The notes beneath the pieces were generated by a model. The model did no database searches, had not been told where the DNA came from, and saw only the letters and a list, made by a program, of their open reading frames with translations. A DNA stretch of 64,000 nt, from positions 124,001-188,000 of the forward strand of contig NZ_FNDY01000004.1 of the NCBI RefSeq assembly GCF_900099895.1, read 5' to 3'. The position numbers and the translations under genes were made by a program. Origin of the DNA: Paenibacillus naphthalenovorans. GTDB lineage: Bacteria > Bacillota > Bacilli > Paenibacillales > NBRC-103111. Below, one piece after another: positions 35,710 through 44,795 of the stretch (positions are counted from its first letter, which is position 1; each line of letters starts with the position of its first letter).

Positions 35710-36465
35710 ATGGCGATTAAAAGCGAAACCGAACTGTACGCCCCGGTCAAGGCTTATTTGGAGCAGCTTGGCTACGAGGTGCGCGGGGAAGTGCGCCACT
35801 GCGATTTGGTGGCGGTTCGCGAAGAAGAACCCCCTCTTATCGTCGAGCTCAAAAAAAGCTTCTCCATCCCGCTCCTTCTGCAGGCCATTGATCGGTTGCG
35901 GATCAGCCGTTCGGTCTACGTTGCATTCGAGCGCCCGAATAAAGGCCGCGCCCCCCATGGCGCCAGCTGGCCCGAGCTGCGCAAGCTTTGCGGCATGCTG
36001 GGGGTGGGGATGATCACTGTGCAGTTCTACAAAACCCGCAAGCCCCGAGTCGAAGTGGAATGCCATCCGCCGGCAGCACTTACGGCTGCTGCAGCCGATC
36101 AGCCCAAAGGACCGCGCCACAACAAATACGCCGCGGGCAAGCTGATGCGGGAGTTTCGTGAGCGCGGAGCCGATTACAATGTCGGCGGGAGCTCAAAGCG
36201 CAAACTCATCACCGCGTATCGCGAAAAATCGATTCATTTGGCCTCCCTGCTCCGGCAATTCGGACCGTTGAGTCCGCGGCAGCTTCGCGACCTGACAGGC
36301 AATCCTCAAGCTGCGGGCATGCTGCAAAAAAATGTTTATCGTTGGTTCCAGCGCGTCGACCGGGGAATCTACACCCTTTCACCGCTTGGTCTGGAGGCTT
36401 TGACGACCTACGCTCATGTTGCGGAGACCCTTCCGGTTCCCGTTCCTATCGATTCCGCAAAGTAA
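35710..36465 (+). CDS. DUF2161 family PD-(D/E)XK phosphodiesterase-like protein
   Basis: A 251-aa protein. The N-terminal half has the nuclease-fold motif: Asp32 (HCDLVAV) and Glu46-X-Lys48 (IVELKKS). The C-terminal half is basic and ends in a helical region with PRQLRDLTG, perhaps a winged helix for DNA. The DUF2161 family is predicted to be nuclease-like with no established function. AAAGGAG lies 10 bases before the ATG. It has its own extended -10 promoter and appears monocistronic. Confidence 0.82.
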   Translation: MAIKSETELYAPVKAYLEQLGYEVRGEVRHCDLVAVREEEPPLIVELKKSFSIPLLLQAIDRLRISRSVYVAFERPNKGRAPHGASWPELRKLCGMLGVGMITVQFYKTRKPRVEVECHPPAALTAAAADQPKGPRHNKYAAGKLMREFRERGADYNVGGSSKRKLITAYREKSIHLASLLRQFGPLSPRQLRDLTGNPQAAGMLQKNVYRWFQRVDRGIYTLSPLGLEALTTYAHVAETLPVPVPIDSAK

Positions 36466-36525
36466 AAAGGCCGTTCAGGGAAGCGTCACAGCCGGAGGGA
36501 ACGTAAAGATGCAGGTCCGTTTCCT

Positions 36526-37464
36526 CTAATCACGTATCCGGGCCGCCTTGTCGGCTGCACGCTTCATCAGTTCCTTGTGGATCCAGATAGCGGCTTGCGC
36601 CCCTTCGCCCATCGCAATCGTCAGCTGTTCCGAATGAATACCGACGTCTCCCGCCGCCCATACGCCGGGCACGGACGTCATTTTGGTGCGGGGATTGGTT
36701 ACGATATGCTTGTTCTCCAGCCGTTCCACCCCCAGCGATACCGCCCAATCCGTATGAACCTTGTTGCCGCCGAAGGCGATAAACCCCCTCTCCCCTTCCA
36801 GAATCCGTCCATCCGTTAGCCGGACGCCGCCGAATGACCCCTCCGCCCCATCGGATCCGCTCAGCACTTGTTCGATCTCCGCTTCCTCCACATCGATCCT
36901 GGCTTCATGCAGCTTGTCGAGCTTATCGGGTCGGATCGCCGTCTTCTCATGATTTACAAAAATAATCTGGTCTGTCCAGTAGCGAAGCGTCAAAGCCATT
37001 CCCGCCCCGGGGTCCCCCGCTCCCATCACGATCGTCCGTTTGCCGCTGACTTCATACCCGTCGCAATCGGGGCAGACATACACGCTGATCCCCATCATCT
37101 CTTCCAGCCCGGGCAGCGGCGGATAGCGGTCCGTTATCCCCGTTGCAATGAGCAGTGTCCGTCCTTTGACCGATTCTCTGCCGTCCGCCAAGCTGACTTC
37201 AATATCATCGCCGGATTTTACGGCAGCCACCGCCTCGCCCTGCTGAAAGCTGACGCCCAGTCTCTGCGCCTGCTCTCTCCCCAGACGCCTTAGTTCAGTG
37301 CCTGCTACGCCGCCGGGCCATCCGAGCACGTTATGGTAGCGGCGGCAAAGCGTGGATCTCCCCTGGCCCTTATCGACGACAAGCACCTGATGGCGGTACC
37401 TTCCCAGCTGAATGGCGGCCTGCAGTCCGGCAATCCCACCGCCAACGATGATGCAATCGTACAT
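36526..37464 (-). CDS. thioredoxin-reductase-like NAD(P)/FAD-dependent oxidoreductase
   Basis: A 312-aa flavoprotein. FAD-binding GGGIAGLQAAIQLGR is near the N-terminus, a redox CXXC pair at Cys131/Cys134 (VCPDCDGYE), an NAD(P)-binding GAGDPGAG, and a C-terminal GDVG motif. It is similar to TrxB, but YHNVLGWPGG and the CPDC centre place it in a less characterised subgroup. It may reduce a thioredoxin-like protein or act as a disulfide oxidoreductase. AAAGGACG precedes the ATG. The gene is isolated from the ABC operon that follows by a strong terminator. Confidence 0.86.
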   Translation of the reverse strand: MYDCIIVGGGIAGLQAAIQLGRYRHQVLVVDKGQGRSTLCRRYHNVLGWPGGVAGTELRRLGREQAQRLGVSFQQGEAVAAVKSGDDIEVSLADGRESVKGRTLLIATGITDRYPPLPGLEEMMGISVYVCPDCDGYEVSGKRTIVMGAGDPGAGMALTLRYWTDQIIFVNHEKTAIRPDKLDKLHEARIDVEEAEIEQVLSGSDGAEGSFGGVRLTDGRILEGERGFIAFGGNKVHTDWAVSLGVERLENKHIVTNPRTKMTSVPGVWAAGDVGIHSEQLTIAMGEGAQAAIWIHKELMKRAADKAARIRD

Positions 37465-37543
37465 GGTCTTCGTCCTTTCTCACCGTTTTCTATAGCTTCC
37501 CTCCTCCTTTTTTTTACATACGCGCCGATATCCTTTTCCGCGC

Positions 37544-37583
37544 AAAAAAAAAGCCCGGCGCGCAATCTTCTTGCGGCCAGGCC
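37544..37583 (-). terminator. rho-independent terminator of the ABC operon
   Basis: On the minus strand the stem GCC-GGC-GCAA pairs with TTGC-GCC-GGC (two small mismatches) and is followed by nine T residues. It lies directly after the binding-protein stop. Confidence 0.85.
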
Positions 37584-37590
37584 GTATGCT

Positions 37591-38889
37591 TTACTTCTTC
37601 AAGCTGTCCCAGGTTTGCTGGAACTCGGTCAGCATTTGGTCTTTCGTCTTCTGCTTCGCAACGTAAGCTTGCATGGTCGCTGCGAATTTCTTGCTGGAAG
37701 CTTCGCCTCCAGGGAATTTAAACCAGTTCCAGCTGAGCGTTTTGTTCTCTTTGCTGTATTTTATAATGTCGGCCGCCAAAGGTCCGAGAATCTTCTCGTC
37801 GCCTTGAATATTCGTAAAGGCCGGGATGAACTTGAACTCTTCAACCATATATTTCTTGCCTATCTCGGAAGTCACCAGCCAGTTCAGGAACTTCTTGGCT
37901 TCTTCTTTATTAGGGGAGTTTTTGTTGATCACCCAGTTGTTCGGAACGCCTACCGGCAGCTTATCGTTTGCAGCCGCATCATCGCTGATCGGCATCGGGA
38001 GGAAGCCAACATTCAGATTCGGGTTCGTTTGGGTCAGCTGCAATTGTGTCCAGTTCCCTTGCTGCGTCATTGCCGCCTTGCCTGTAGCAAAATCGGTCAC
38101 TTGTGTTTTGTAGTCGGTTTGCAGCGGGTTTTTGTTGCCGTACTGCAGCTGCAGATCAAACAGCTTCACCCAATTCTCGAACTGGGGATTACCCGGAATT
38201 TTCGCTGTGCCGTCGTTAAGACCTTTCACAAAGGCGTTCACGTCAGGCTGATGCGCGAAAGGCAGGTTCACAAAGTGGTTGCCGAGCACCCACCATTCCC
38301 CGTAGCCGTTCACAAAAGGAGTGATCCCTTTGGCTTGAAGCTTTTTCGCCGCATCTTCGAGCTGGGACAGCGTTTTAGGCAGCTCCGTGATACCCGCTTG
38401 CTCGAACAAGTCTTTGTTGTACAGGAAGCCGTAGCCTTCGAGGTTCAGCGGCTGGCCGTACAGCTTGCCGTCCTTGGTCATAGGCTCCTTGGCCACCGGT
38501 ACCAGATCCTTCACCCAAGGCTGGTCGGACAAATCCTCCAAATGCTCGATCCACTTGTCAAGGTCGGAGAAACCGCCATTGTTGAACAAATCGGGCTTAT
38601 CGCCGGAGTTAAATTTAGCCATCAGCGCTGCGCCGTAATCCGCGCCGCCGCCGACGGTGTCGATTTGAATTTTTACGCCCGGATTTTCTTTCTCATATTC
38701 TGCGGCCAGCTTGGCGAGCGGCTCTGCGATTTCCACTTTAAACTGGAACACCTTAAGCGTTACGTTCTTGCCTCCCGCAGCTCCGTCCGTACCCGGGCTT
38801 GGCGCTTCTTCTTGCTTCGCGCAGCCTACGGCGGTCGACATCAGCATAACGGCTGCCAGGCTTATGCCGGCAAACTTTTTAAGTTTCAT
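37591..38889 (-). CDS. sugar ABC transporter substrate-binding lipoprotein
   Basis: A 432-aa family-1 binding protein with lipobox AVGC (Cys23), an acidic/Gly-rich linker and a MalE/MsmE-like fold (YEKENPGVKIQIDTVGGG; LDKWIEHLEDLSDQPW). It serves the two permeases encoded upstream. GGAGG precedes the ATG. A gap of 148 bases before it contains a cre-like site, so it may have an additional catabolite-controlled promoter. The divergent YesM/YesN system probably regulates it. The ligand is probably an oligosaccharide. Confidence 0.92.
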   Translation of the reverse strand: MKLKKFAGISLAAVMLMSTAVGCAKQEEAPSPGTDGAAGGKNVTLKVFQFKVEIAEPLAKLAAEYEKENPGVKIQIDTVGGGADYGAALMAKFNSGDKPDLFNNGGFSDLDKWIEHLEDLSDQPWVKDLVPVAKEPMTKDGKLYGQPLNLEGYGFLYNKDLFEQAGITELPKTLSQLEDAAKKLQAKGITPFVNGYGEWWVLGNHFVNLPFAHQPDVNAFVKGLNDGTAKIPGNPQFENWVKLFDLQLQYGNKNPLQTDYKTQVTDFATGKAAMTQQGNWTQLQLTQTNPNLNVGFLPMPISDDAAANDKLPVGVPNNWVINKNSPNKEEAKKFLNWLVTSEIGKKYMVEEFKFIPAFTNIQGDEKILGPLAADIIKYSKENKTLSWNWFKFPGGEASSKKFAATMQAYVAKQKTKDQMLTEFQQTWDSLKK

Positions 38890-39000
38890 GGTGGGAACCT
38901 CCCTCTTTTTTACTGCTTTTTATCCAAGTTGCAAATTTATTGTATAAAATGCCCCAGGCGGCGACCACTGAGAATATTGACCGAAAAGGTGGAACATTTT

Positions 39001-39016
39001 GAACAACCGCTTTCAT
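39001..39016 (-). promoter_or_regulatory. candidate CcpA (cre) site before the binding-protein gene
   Basis: On the minus strand ATGAAAGCGGTTGTTC matches the cre consensus WTGNAANCGNWNNCW with one mismatch. It sits about 110 bases before the start codon of the binding-protein gene. Confidence 0.4.
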
Positions 39017-39037
39017 TATGCGCCCGATCCGCGTGGA

Positions 39038-39874
39038 TCAGCCTTTTACCGAGCCTGCCGTAATACCTTCAATAATGTATTTTTGCATGGATAAGAAGAA
39101 AAGGATGATAGGAATGACACCCAGCACCAAAGCCGCCAAAGCGAGATCCCACTGCTTCGTATACTGGCCGAAGAAGGCAAAGGTGGCCAGAGGGATCGTC
39201 CGCAGATCAGGGCTGTTCAGCACCAGCAGCGGAAGCAGGAAATCGTTCCAAATCCACAAGCTGTTCAATAGAATAACTGTTACGCTCATCGGCTTCAGCA
39301 GCGGAAAAATAATTTTCCAAAATACACCGTAAGGAGTACATCCGTCCACGGTAGCCGATTCCTCGATTTCCTTAGGAATCGATTTAATAAATCCGTGATA
39401 CAAAAACACATTCAGCGATACGCCGAATCCGAAATAGCAGATAATGAGTCCGGTCCGGCTGTCCATCAGATTAAGTTCGCTTGCCACTCTTACCAGCGGA
39501 ATCATGATCGACTGGAATGGAATGACCATCGCGGCGACGAACGCAAGGAAAACCAGATTGTTGAACCTGGACGGTCGGCGGACGAGCCGGTAGGCAGCCA
39601 TGGAGCTGATGATGACAAGCCCCACATTGCTGATGACCGTAATCCACAAGGAGTTCATGAACACCTTCGGAAATTTCATGATTTCCCAGGCTCTGATATA
39701 GTTGTCAAAGTTGATCGACTTGGGCAGGTTGGCCGAGTTGACCAGCAGATCTCCAAACGTCTTCATGGAATTGACGATAACGAAGTAGAACGGCGCCAGA
39801 AACAGCAGTCCCAACAAGATGGCGAGCACTTCCAGCAGAAATGTGCGGCTGTTGTAATTTTTAACCGATGGCAT
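39038..39874 (-). CDS. sugar ABC transporter permease (MalG-type)
   Basis: A 278-aa CUT1 permease with six membrane helices and the EAA loop (EIEESATVDGCTPYGVFWKI). GGGAGGTTGAGG precedes the ATG, which overlaps the last base of the partner permease gene. No ATPase is encoded nearby. Confidence 0.93.
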   Translation of the reverse strand: MPSVKNYNSRTFLLEVLAILLGLLFLAPFYFVIVNSMKTFGDLLVNSANLPKSINFDNYIRAWEIMKFPKVFMNSLWITVISNVGLVIISSMAAYRLVRRPSRFNNLVFLAFVAAMVIPFQSIMIPLVRVASELNLMDSRTGLIICYFGFGVSLNVFLYHGFIKSIPKEIEESATVDGCTPYGVFWKIIFPLLKPMSVTVILLNSLWIWNDFLLPLLVLNSPDLRTIPLATFAFFGQYTKQWDLALAALVLGVIPIILFFLSMQKYIIEGITAGSVKG

Positions 39875-40758
39875 TACACCTCAACCTCCCTTTTCTTCGT
39901 GATGCTCACTTGAACCAGCGTAATCAGCGCCACGACAACAAAGAAAATTAAGGCTTTGGCCGTCCCGAGGCCGTAACGGTTATTGCGGAACGCTTCTTCA
40001 TAGATGTTGAGCGCGACGGATTGGGTCGAGTTGAATGGTCCTCCTTGCGTCAAGGAGACGTTCAAGTCATACATTTTGAATGCCCAGGAAATCGTCAGGA
40101 ACAAACATACCGTGACTGCCGGCATAATCATGGGCAGCGTAATGTGACGCAGGGTTTGAAAGCGGGTGGCCCCGTCAATGTAAGCCGCTTCCGTCAGCTC
40201 TCTAGGCACGTTGGACAGACCCGCGATATAGATAACCATCAGATACCCGGCCGTTTGCCAAACGCTGACGATGATCAAGCCCCAGAACGCCGTAGGCGCA
40301 TCGCCAAGCCAAGGCAGCTGGAAGAAGGCAAGCTGGGTCAGCTCTCCGATCGTGGCAAAGCCTTTAACGAAAATAAACTGCCAAATAAAGCCAAGCAGCA
40401 GGCCCCCGATGACGTTAGGCATAAAAAAGATGGTGCGAAGCACATTTCTGGTCTTTAATGCCTGTGACAGCAAAAGAGCCAGCAGGAAACCGAGAACGTT
40501 GGCCAGGATGACGTTCGTTATCGTAAACCGGGTTGTAAACCAGAATGACCGGTGAAAGTCTTTATCCGTCAACAAAATATGAGTAAAGTTATCAAATCCG
40601 GCCCACTTCACATCCGAAGTGACGCCGTTCCACTCCGTAAATGAGTAATAGATGCTCATGAGAAACGGAATGATGATGATGACCGAAAAGAACAATAATG
40701 CCGGTCCTACAAACACGAGCTGCTGAAGCAGATCAGCCCTGCGCTGATTCTTTTTCAT
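39874..40758 (-). CDS. sugar ABC transporter permease (MalF/UgpA-type)
   Basis: A 294-aa CUT1 permease with six helices and EAA loop (ELTEAAYIDGATRFQTLRHI). It is the first gene of the operon permease-permease-binding protein. AAAAAGGGGGCG precedes the ATG. It is divergent from yesM; the control region between them carries two TATACT-like elements on the minus strand and an inverted repeat. Confidence 0.93.
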   Translation of the reverse strand: MKKNQRRADLLQQLVFVGPALLFFSVIIIIPFLMSIYYSFTEWNGVTSDVKWAGFDNFTHILLTDKDFHRSFWFTTRFTITNVILANVLGFLLALLLSQALKTRNVLRTIFFMPNVIGGLLLGFIWQFIFVKGFATIGELTQLAFFQLPWLGDAPTAFWGLIIVSVWQTAGYLMVIYIAGLSNVPRELTEAAYIDGATRFQTLRHITLPMIMPAVTVCLFLTISWAFKMYDLNVSLTQGGPFNSTQSVALNIYEEAFRNNRYGLGTAKALIFFVVVALITLVQVSITKKREVEV

Positions 40759-40875
40759 GGCTTAACGCCCCCTTTTTCCTCATTTAGAAGTTTTTAATTA
40801 AAATTTGCAGATGGCCGGTAAAGTATACCCTTAGTATAGAAGCTGCCGCTTGGGAACAACATGGATTATGGTGAC

Positions 40876-40909
40876 GTAACAGGTGGAATTTATTGATCTC
40901 TCCTGTTAC
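40876..40909. promoter_or_regulatory. inverted repeat in the divergent yesM/ABC control region
   Basis: Arms GTAACAGG (40876-40883) and CCTGTTAC (40902-40909) are perfect reverse complements 18 bases apart, lying just before yesM. This could be a regulator site or a leader hairpin. Confidence 0.45.
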
Positions 40910-40947
40910 AATAAGGGCTCAAACACTTTGGGGGAGGAGCCTGTGCC

Positions 40948-42729
40948 TTGATACGCAACAGCATCCGGAACAAGCTGATCGTATTCCTGCTTGCCGCGAC
41001 CATCATCCCGTTCTCCACCTCAATAGCGATGACTTATTTTATAACGAAGCACAATGTGATCGAAGAGACGATAAAGACCAATTCCAACTTAATCTATCAG
41101 GGAAAAACCAATATTACGAATCACTTGAACGTCATTCAGCAAGCTTCTTTGTCCATTTATAACGACACGTCTCTTTACGGTGCGGTGGAGAACGGCGCAG
41201 TCGATTACCTGGACCGGGGGGAAATCTTCCGCGGGATGCAGGCCATCGTCATGTCGGTAAAGGAAATCCAGCAAGCCTATTTATATTTGTCCAATTCCAA
41301 TAAATCTTTTTTGTTCTCACAAGGGAACATATTCCGCAACGAAGGAACCGGGCCGAAATATGTGCCTCAAGTCGGCAAATCCGACACCGTCCTGGAGCCG
41401 ACGCATCTGAGCCATACGTACAAATCCAGCGGGTTCAATCCGCTGCCCTCCGTTCCCGTGTTTACCCTGCACCGCTCTATTACGAACGCCGTTACAATGA
41501 AGGAATTCGGAACGCTGTCGATCGATGTGAATCTGAATATGATCCGGTCGATTGCTGAACAGCTGTACGAACAAGGAAAAGAGCAGTTGTTCATTCTCGA
41601 TTCCGGGGGTACGGTCATTTACGGCCCTGATCCCATGCTGCTGGGCCAAACGCTTGAGGACGGCTGGGTGAAGCATCTGCAGCAGCTGGATCAGCCGAGC
41701 GGAAACTTCGAGTGGAACAGCGACGAGTTTAAAGGCATTCACATTTATGAACGCATGGATTCGCCTTATCATGATTGGATTCTTGTCAAACGGATTCCAA
41801 ACGAGCTGCTGAACAGCAATGCCAGACAAATAACGGAAATCAATATGATGATTCTGATTGCATTCATGATCGTCGTCATTGGCGCCACCTTGGTGATTTC
41901 GATCCGGTTCACTACCCCTATCAAGCGGCTGATCGGAACGATCGGAAAAATTCAAACCGGCAACATGCACGCCGATATCGACGTCAAAGGTAATGACGAA
42001 TTTGCTATTCTGGCCGGCCGCTTCCGCAGCATGATGGAAAGAATCAACAATTTGATTATGCGGGAATATCAGCTCGAAATCGCCAACAAAACGAATCAGC
42101 TCAAGGCGCTGCAGGCGCAAATCAATCCGCACTTTTTGTATAATTCACTGCAGTCGATCGGAACGCTGGCTTTGCAGCACAACGCTCCTCAGGTATATTC
42201 GCTGATCTCCTCGCTGGCCAAGCTGATGCGCTACAGCATGAACAGCGATACAGTGGTCCCGTTTGCAAGCGAGCTCTCTCATGTGAAAGCTTATCTGGAG
42301 CTGCAAATGCAGCGTTTTGAACAGAAACTGACGGTGAACTATGAGGCGGATGAAAGCATCATGCATATTCCGGTGCCCAAAATGATTTTGCAGCCGCTTG
42401 TGGAAAATTACTTTAAACACGGCTTCGATCAGCGGTCGGTTTCGGAAACCTTGACGATAGCCGCCCGACTTGGGGATGACGGGCTGATGGAAATCCGGGT
42501 ACAGGATGAAGGAACAGGCATGACCGAAGATACGCTTCAGAAGCTGCGGCGCAGACTGGAAGCCCGGCCGCGGCATCAGCAGGAAGAAGAAAGCATTGGC
42601 CTTATCAATGTCATGTCCCGTTTGAGGCTCTATTACGAGGATGAAGCGGAAATGATCATCGATCATAACAAGCCTTCAGGGGTTACGGTAACCCTTCGCA
42701 TACCGACGCTGCCAAAGGAGGCTTCTTAA
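40948..42729 (+). CDS. yesM: YesM-type sensor histidine kinase
   Basis: A 593-aa kinase: first helix at about 10-32, an extracellular Cache-like domain to about 285, second helix at about 293-315, HAMP, then a LytS/YesM His-kinase domain with QINPHFLYNSLQSIG and an HATPase domain (RVQDEGTGMTED). It senses an extracellular ligand, probably a carbohydrate or its bound binding protein. The start is TTG at 40948 with GGGGGAGGAG upstream. It is followed 3 bases later by its response regulator and is divergent from an ABC importer, a standard Paenibacillus arrangement. Confidence 0.92.
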   Translation: MIRNSIRNKLIVFLLAATIIPFSTSIAMTYFITKHNVIEETIKTNSNLIYQGKTNITNHLNVIQQASLSIYNDTSLYGAVENGAVDYLDRGEIFRGMQAIVMSVKEIQQAYLYLSNSNKSFLFSQGNIFRNEGTGPKYVPQVGKSDTVLEPTHLSHTYKSSGFNPLPSVPVFTLHRSITNAVTMKEFGTLSIDVNLNMIRSIAEQLYEQGKEQLFILDSGGTVIYGPDPMLLGQTLEDGWVKHLQQLDQPSGNFEWNSDEFKGIHIYERMDSPYHDWILVKRIPNELLNSNARQITEINMMILIAFMIVVIGATLVISIRFTTPIKRLIGTIGKIQTGNMHADIDVKGNDEFAILAGRFRSMMERINNLIMREYQLEIANKTNQLKALQAQINPHFLYNSLQSIGTLALQHNAPQVYSLISSLAKLMRYSMNSDTVVPFASELSHVKAYLELQMQRFEQKLTVNYEADESIMHIPVPKMILQPLVENYFKHGFDQRSVSETLTIAARLGDDGLMEIRVQDEGTGMTEDTLQKLRRRLEARPRHQQEEESIGLINVMSRLRLYYEDEAEMIIDHNKPSGVTVTLRIPTLPKEAS

Positions 42730-42732
42730 GGG

Positions 42733-44352
42733 ATGAAAGCCATCATTGTAGATGATGAGAAGCACGTGCGCGATGCCATAAAGCTTCTCGTGCCCTGGAA
42801 TAACTTCGGTATTACCGCCGTGCTGGAGGCTCAGGACGGCGTGGAGGCTATCCAACAAATTGAAGAGCATAAACCCGAAATTATATTTACGGATATGATG
42901 ATGCCGCTCAAAAACGGCATGGAGCTGATGGAATGGCTTCAAACGAACTATCCTGCGGGGAAAACGATCGTCGTGAGCGGTCATGACGATTTCGAGCTGC
43001 TCCGGCATGTCATCAAATACGGCGGCATCGACTACATTCTTAAGCCGATCGATGCCGAGCAGCTTCATGGCGCGCTCGCCAAAGCCGTAACGCGCATCCG
43101 TGAGGAGGAAGCGGAGCGGTCCAGGCAAACCGAACGAAACATCGAAAGGAATCAGCTCCGGCCGGTATACTGGGAGAAAAGCTTGTCGGGGCTGATAACG
43201 GAACCGTCGGGGTATGAGAGCATGGCGGATGCCCTGCAGGAGGAATTTGGGTTAAGCCGGGACGTTCGCGAATGCAAAGTGGCGATTTTGAGCGTGGATA
43301 CGCTCAGCGCCGCTTTGAAAAATAAATTCGGCAAACATACGGAATTGCTTTTCTTCTCTTTGACGAACATCAGCAATGAAATGCTCGCTGAAGGCCTCAA
43401 ACGCCTAGGAGTGGCATACCGCTATTGGAACAGCGACAATGAGGTTCTGATCTTGTTTTATGAGGAGCTGGACACCGCGGAGCAGCTGCTTGCACGATTG
43501 CAGCAGGGGATCCGGTCCGTTTTGGGGAGCACCCTTGATATCGGCATCAGCTTGCGCAGGCCGTTCCCGGCCGGTTTATCCGCGGCATACACGCAAGCGC
43601 GTCTTGCGCTGAGAAACCGGAACCTGCTGACCAAGACCAAAGCCATCTATACGTTTGACCCGAACCCGCCGGCGCCGCCCAAGCCGCTTTCCTTTACGGA
43701 CTATGCGGAAGCCTTCAAGCTGGCTGTACAAAGCGGCAGCGAAAAGCAGATCCGCAAAGCGGTTCTGGAATGGACTTCTGCGGTTCGCGGACAGTCTTCC
43801 ATTACGATCGGGCAGTTGGAGCTGTGGTGGCATGAGTACAATGTATCCCGGAACCGTTGGCTTACCGAGATGTTCGGGAAGGGTCTTCCTTCCTTCGGCC
43901 AGAGTGAAGGCTATGCTTTCATTCTCCCGCTGGACGAACAGGGGGCCTTCTCCATCGATTTGTGGGAGCAGCAGCTTATCCGCAGCCTGACGGAGATGTC
44001 CCGCCTGCTGCTCACCCAGCAGCAGCAGGATAGCAACGTTATTTTTGACATTGCCAGGTATATTCAGCATCATTATCATCAGGATATTACGCTTCAGGAA
44101 ATCGCCAACCATTTTTACTTGAGCCGGGAATATATCTCCCGCAAGTTTAAGCAGGAATTTCACGTCAACATTTCCGATTATATAAGCGGCATCCGCATCG
44201 ACAAAGCCAAGATGCTGTTGTTGAATCCCAACCTGCGCATTGCTCAGGTAGCCGCGATGGTCGGGTACGACGACGAGAAATATTTCAGCAAAGTATTCAA
44301 GAAAGCGGTTGGCATGTCCCCGAATGAATATAGGAAGGTGAACCAACCATGA
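42733..44352 (+). CDS. yesN: YesN-type response regulator with AraC DNA-binding domain
   Basis: A 539-aa regulator. The receiver domain (1-120) has VDDEKHV, the phospho-acceptor Asp in IIFTDMMMPLKNG and the conserved Lys in DYILKPIDA. A long central domain follows, then two AraC helix-turn-helices (about 435-535: LQEIANHFYLSREYISRKF and AQVAAMVGYDDEKYFSKVF). AAAGGAGG precedes the ATG. It likely activates the divergent ABC operon when phosphorylated by YesM. Its stop overlaps the next start (ATGA). Confidence 0.93.
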   Translation: MKAIIVDDEKHVRDAIKLLVPWNNFGITAVLEAQDGVEAIQQIEEHKPEIIFTDMMMPLKNGMELMEWLQTNYPAGKTIVVSGHDDFELLRHVIKYGGIDYILKPIDAEQLHGALAKAVTRIREEEAERSRQTERNIERNQLRPVYWEKSLSGLITEPSGYESMADALQEEFGLSRDVRECKVAILSVDTLSAALKNKFGKHTELLFFSLTNISNEMLAEGLKRLGVAYRYWNSDNEVLILFYEELDTAEQLLARLQQGIRSVLGSTLDIGISLRRPFPAGLSAAYTQARLALRNRNLLTKTKAIYTFDPNPPAPPKPLSFTDYAEAFKLAVQSGSEKQIRKAVLEWTSAVRGQSSITIGQLELWWHEYNVSRNRWLTEMFGKGLPSFGQSEGYAFILPLDEQGAFSIDLWEQQLIRSLTEMSRLLLTQQQQDSNVIFDIARYIQHHYHQDITLQEIANHFYLSREYISRKFKQEFHVNISDYISGIRIDKAKMLLLNPNLRIAQVAAMVGYDDEKYFSKVFKKAVGMSPNEYRKVNQP

Positions 44353-44777
44353 ATACACCCCTCGAACCGCAGCCGTCTCAAAAGGTTGAACGCTCCGGCA
44401 GAGTAAACACGAAGAAGAAAGCCTATGCCGTACTGTTTCTGACCTGGGCGTTACTGGTGGGCTTGGGCGCTTGGGGCGCCAAGCTGTATACCGACCATCT
44501 GAAGGTGCAAATGACAGATGAGATTGCCAAGCAGACCCGTGATCAGCTTGCAGCCATCCAAAGCCAATACCAGCAGGAAATCGCCGGATTGAAGGAAAGC
44601 CTGGCCGCGGATATGGCCAAGCTCCAGTCGAAAATCGATTCCGTAAACGAACTGCTCGCTTTTACCAAGGACAGTGCAAGCAGCAGGACCGACAACAGCA
44701 ATCAGCTCTACACCCAATTAGCCGATGTACGGCAGAAACTCGATGAGCTGAAGAAACAGCTTGACGCGTTGAAGTAG
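44349..44777 (+). CDS. single-pass membrane protein with coiled-coil (142 aa)
   Basis: A basic N-terminal cytoplasmic stretch, one helix (about 27-46, AYAVLFLTWALLVGLGAWG), then an extracytoplasmic alpha-helical region rich in Gln/Lys/Asp (about 55-140) with coiled-coil spacing. I do not recognise a named family. AGGAAGG precedes the ATG, which overlaps the yesN stop, so it is translationally coupled to the two-component system. It may be a surface scaffold for the glycosidase encoded next; that is inference from order. Confidence 0.72.
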   Translation: MNTPLEPQPSQKVERSGRVNTKKKAYAVLFLTWALLVGLGAWGAKLYTDHLKVQMTDEIAKQTRDQLAAIQSQYQQEIAGLKESLAADMAKLQSKIDSVNELLAFTKDSASSRTDNSNQLYTQLADVRQKLDELKKQLDALK

Positions 44778-44795
44778 CAAGGAAGGTGATTCGCC

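Noticed and set aside
37333-39063. 576-codon plus-strand frame opposite the flavoprotein and binding-protein genes
   Set aside because: Spans a strong terminator and two real genes on the other strand; no recognisable domain.
41317-42132. Minus-strand frame of 271 codons opposite yesM
   Set aside because: Antisense shadow of a coherent kinase gene.
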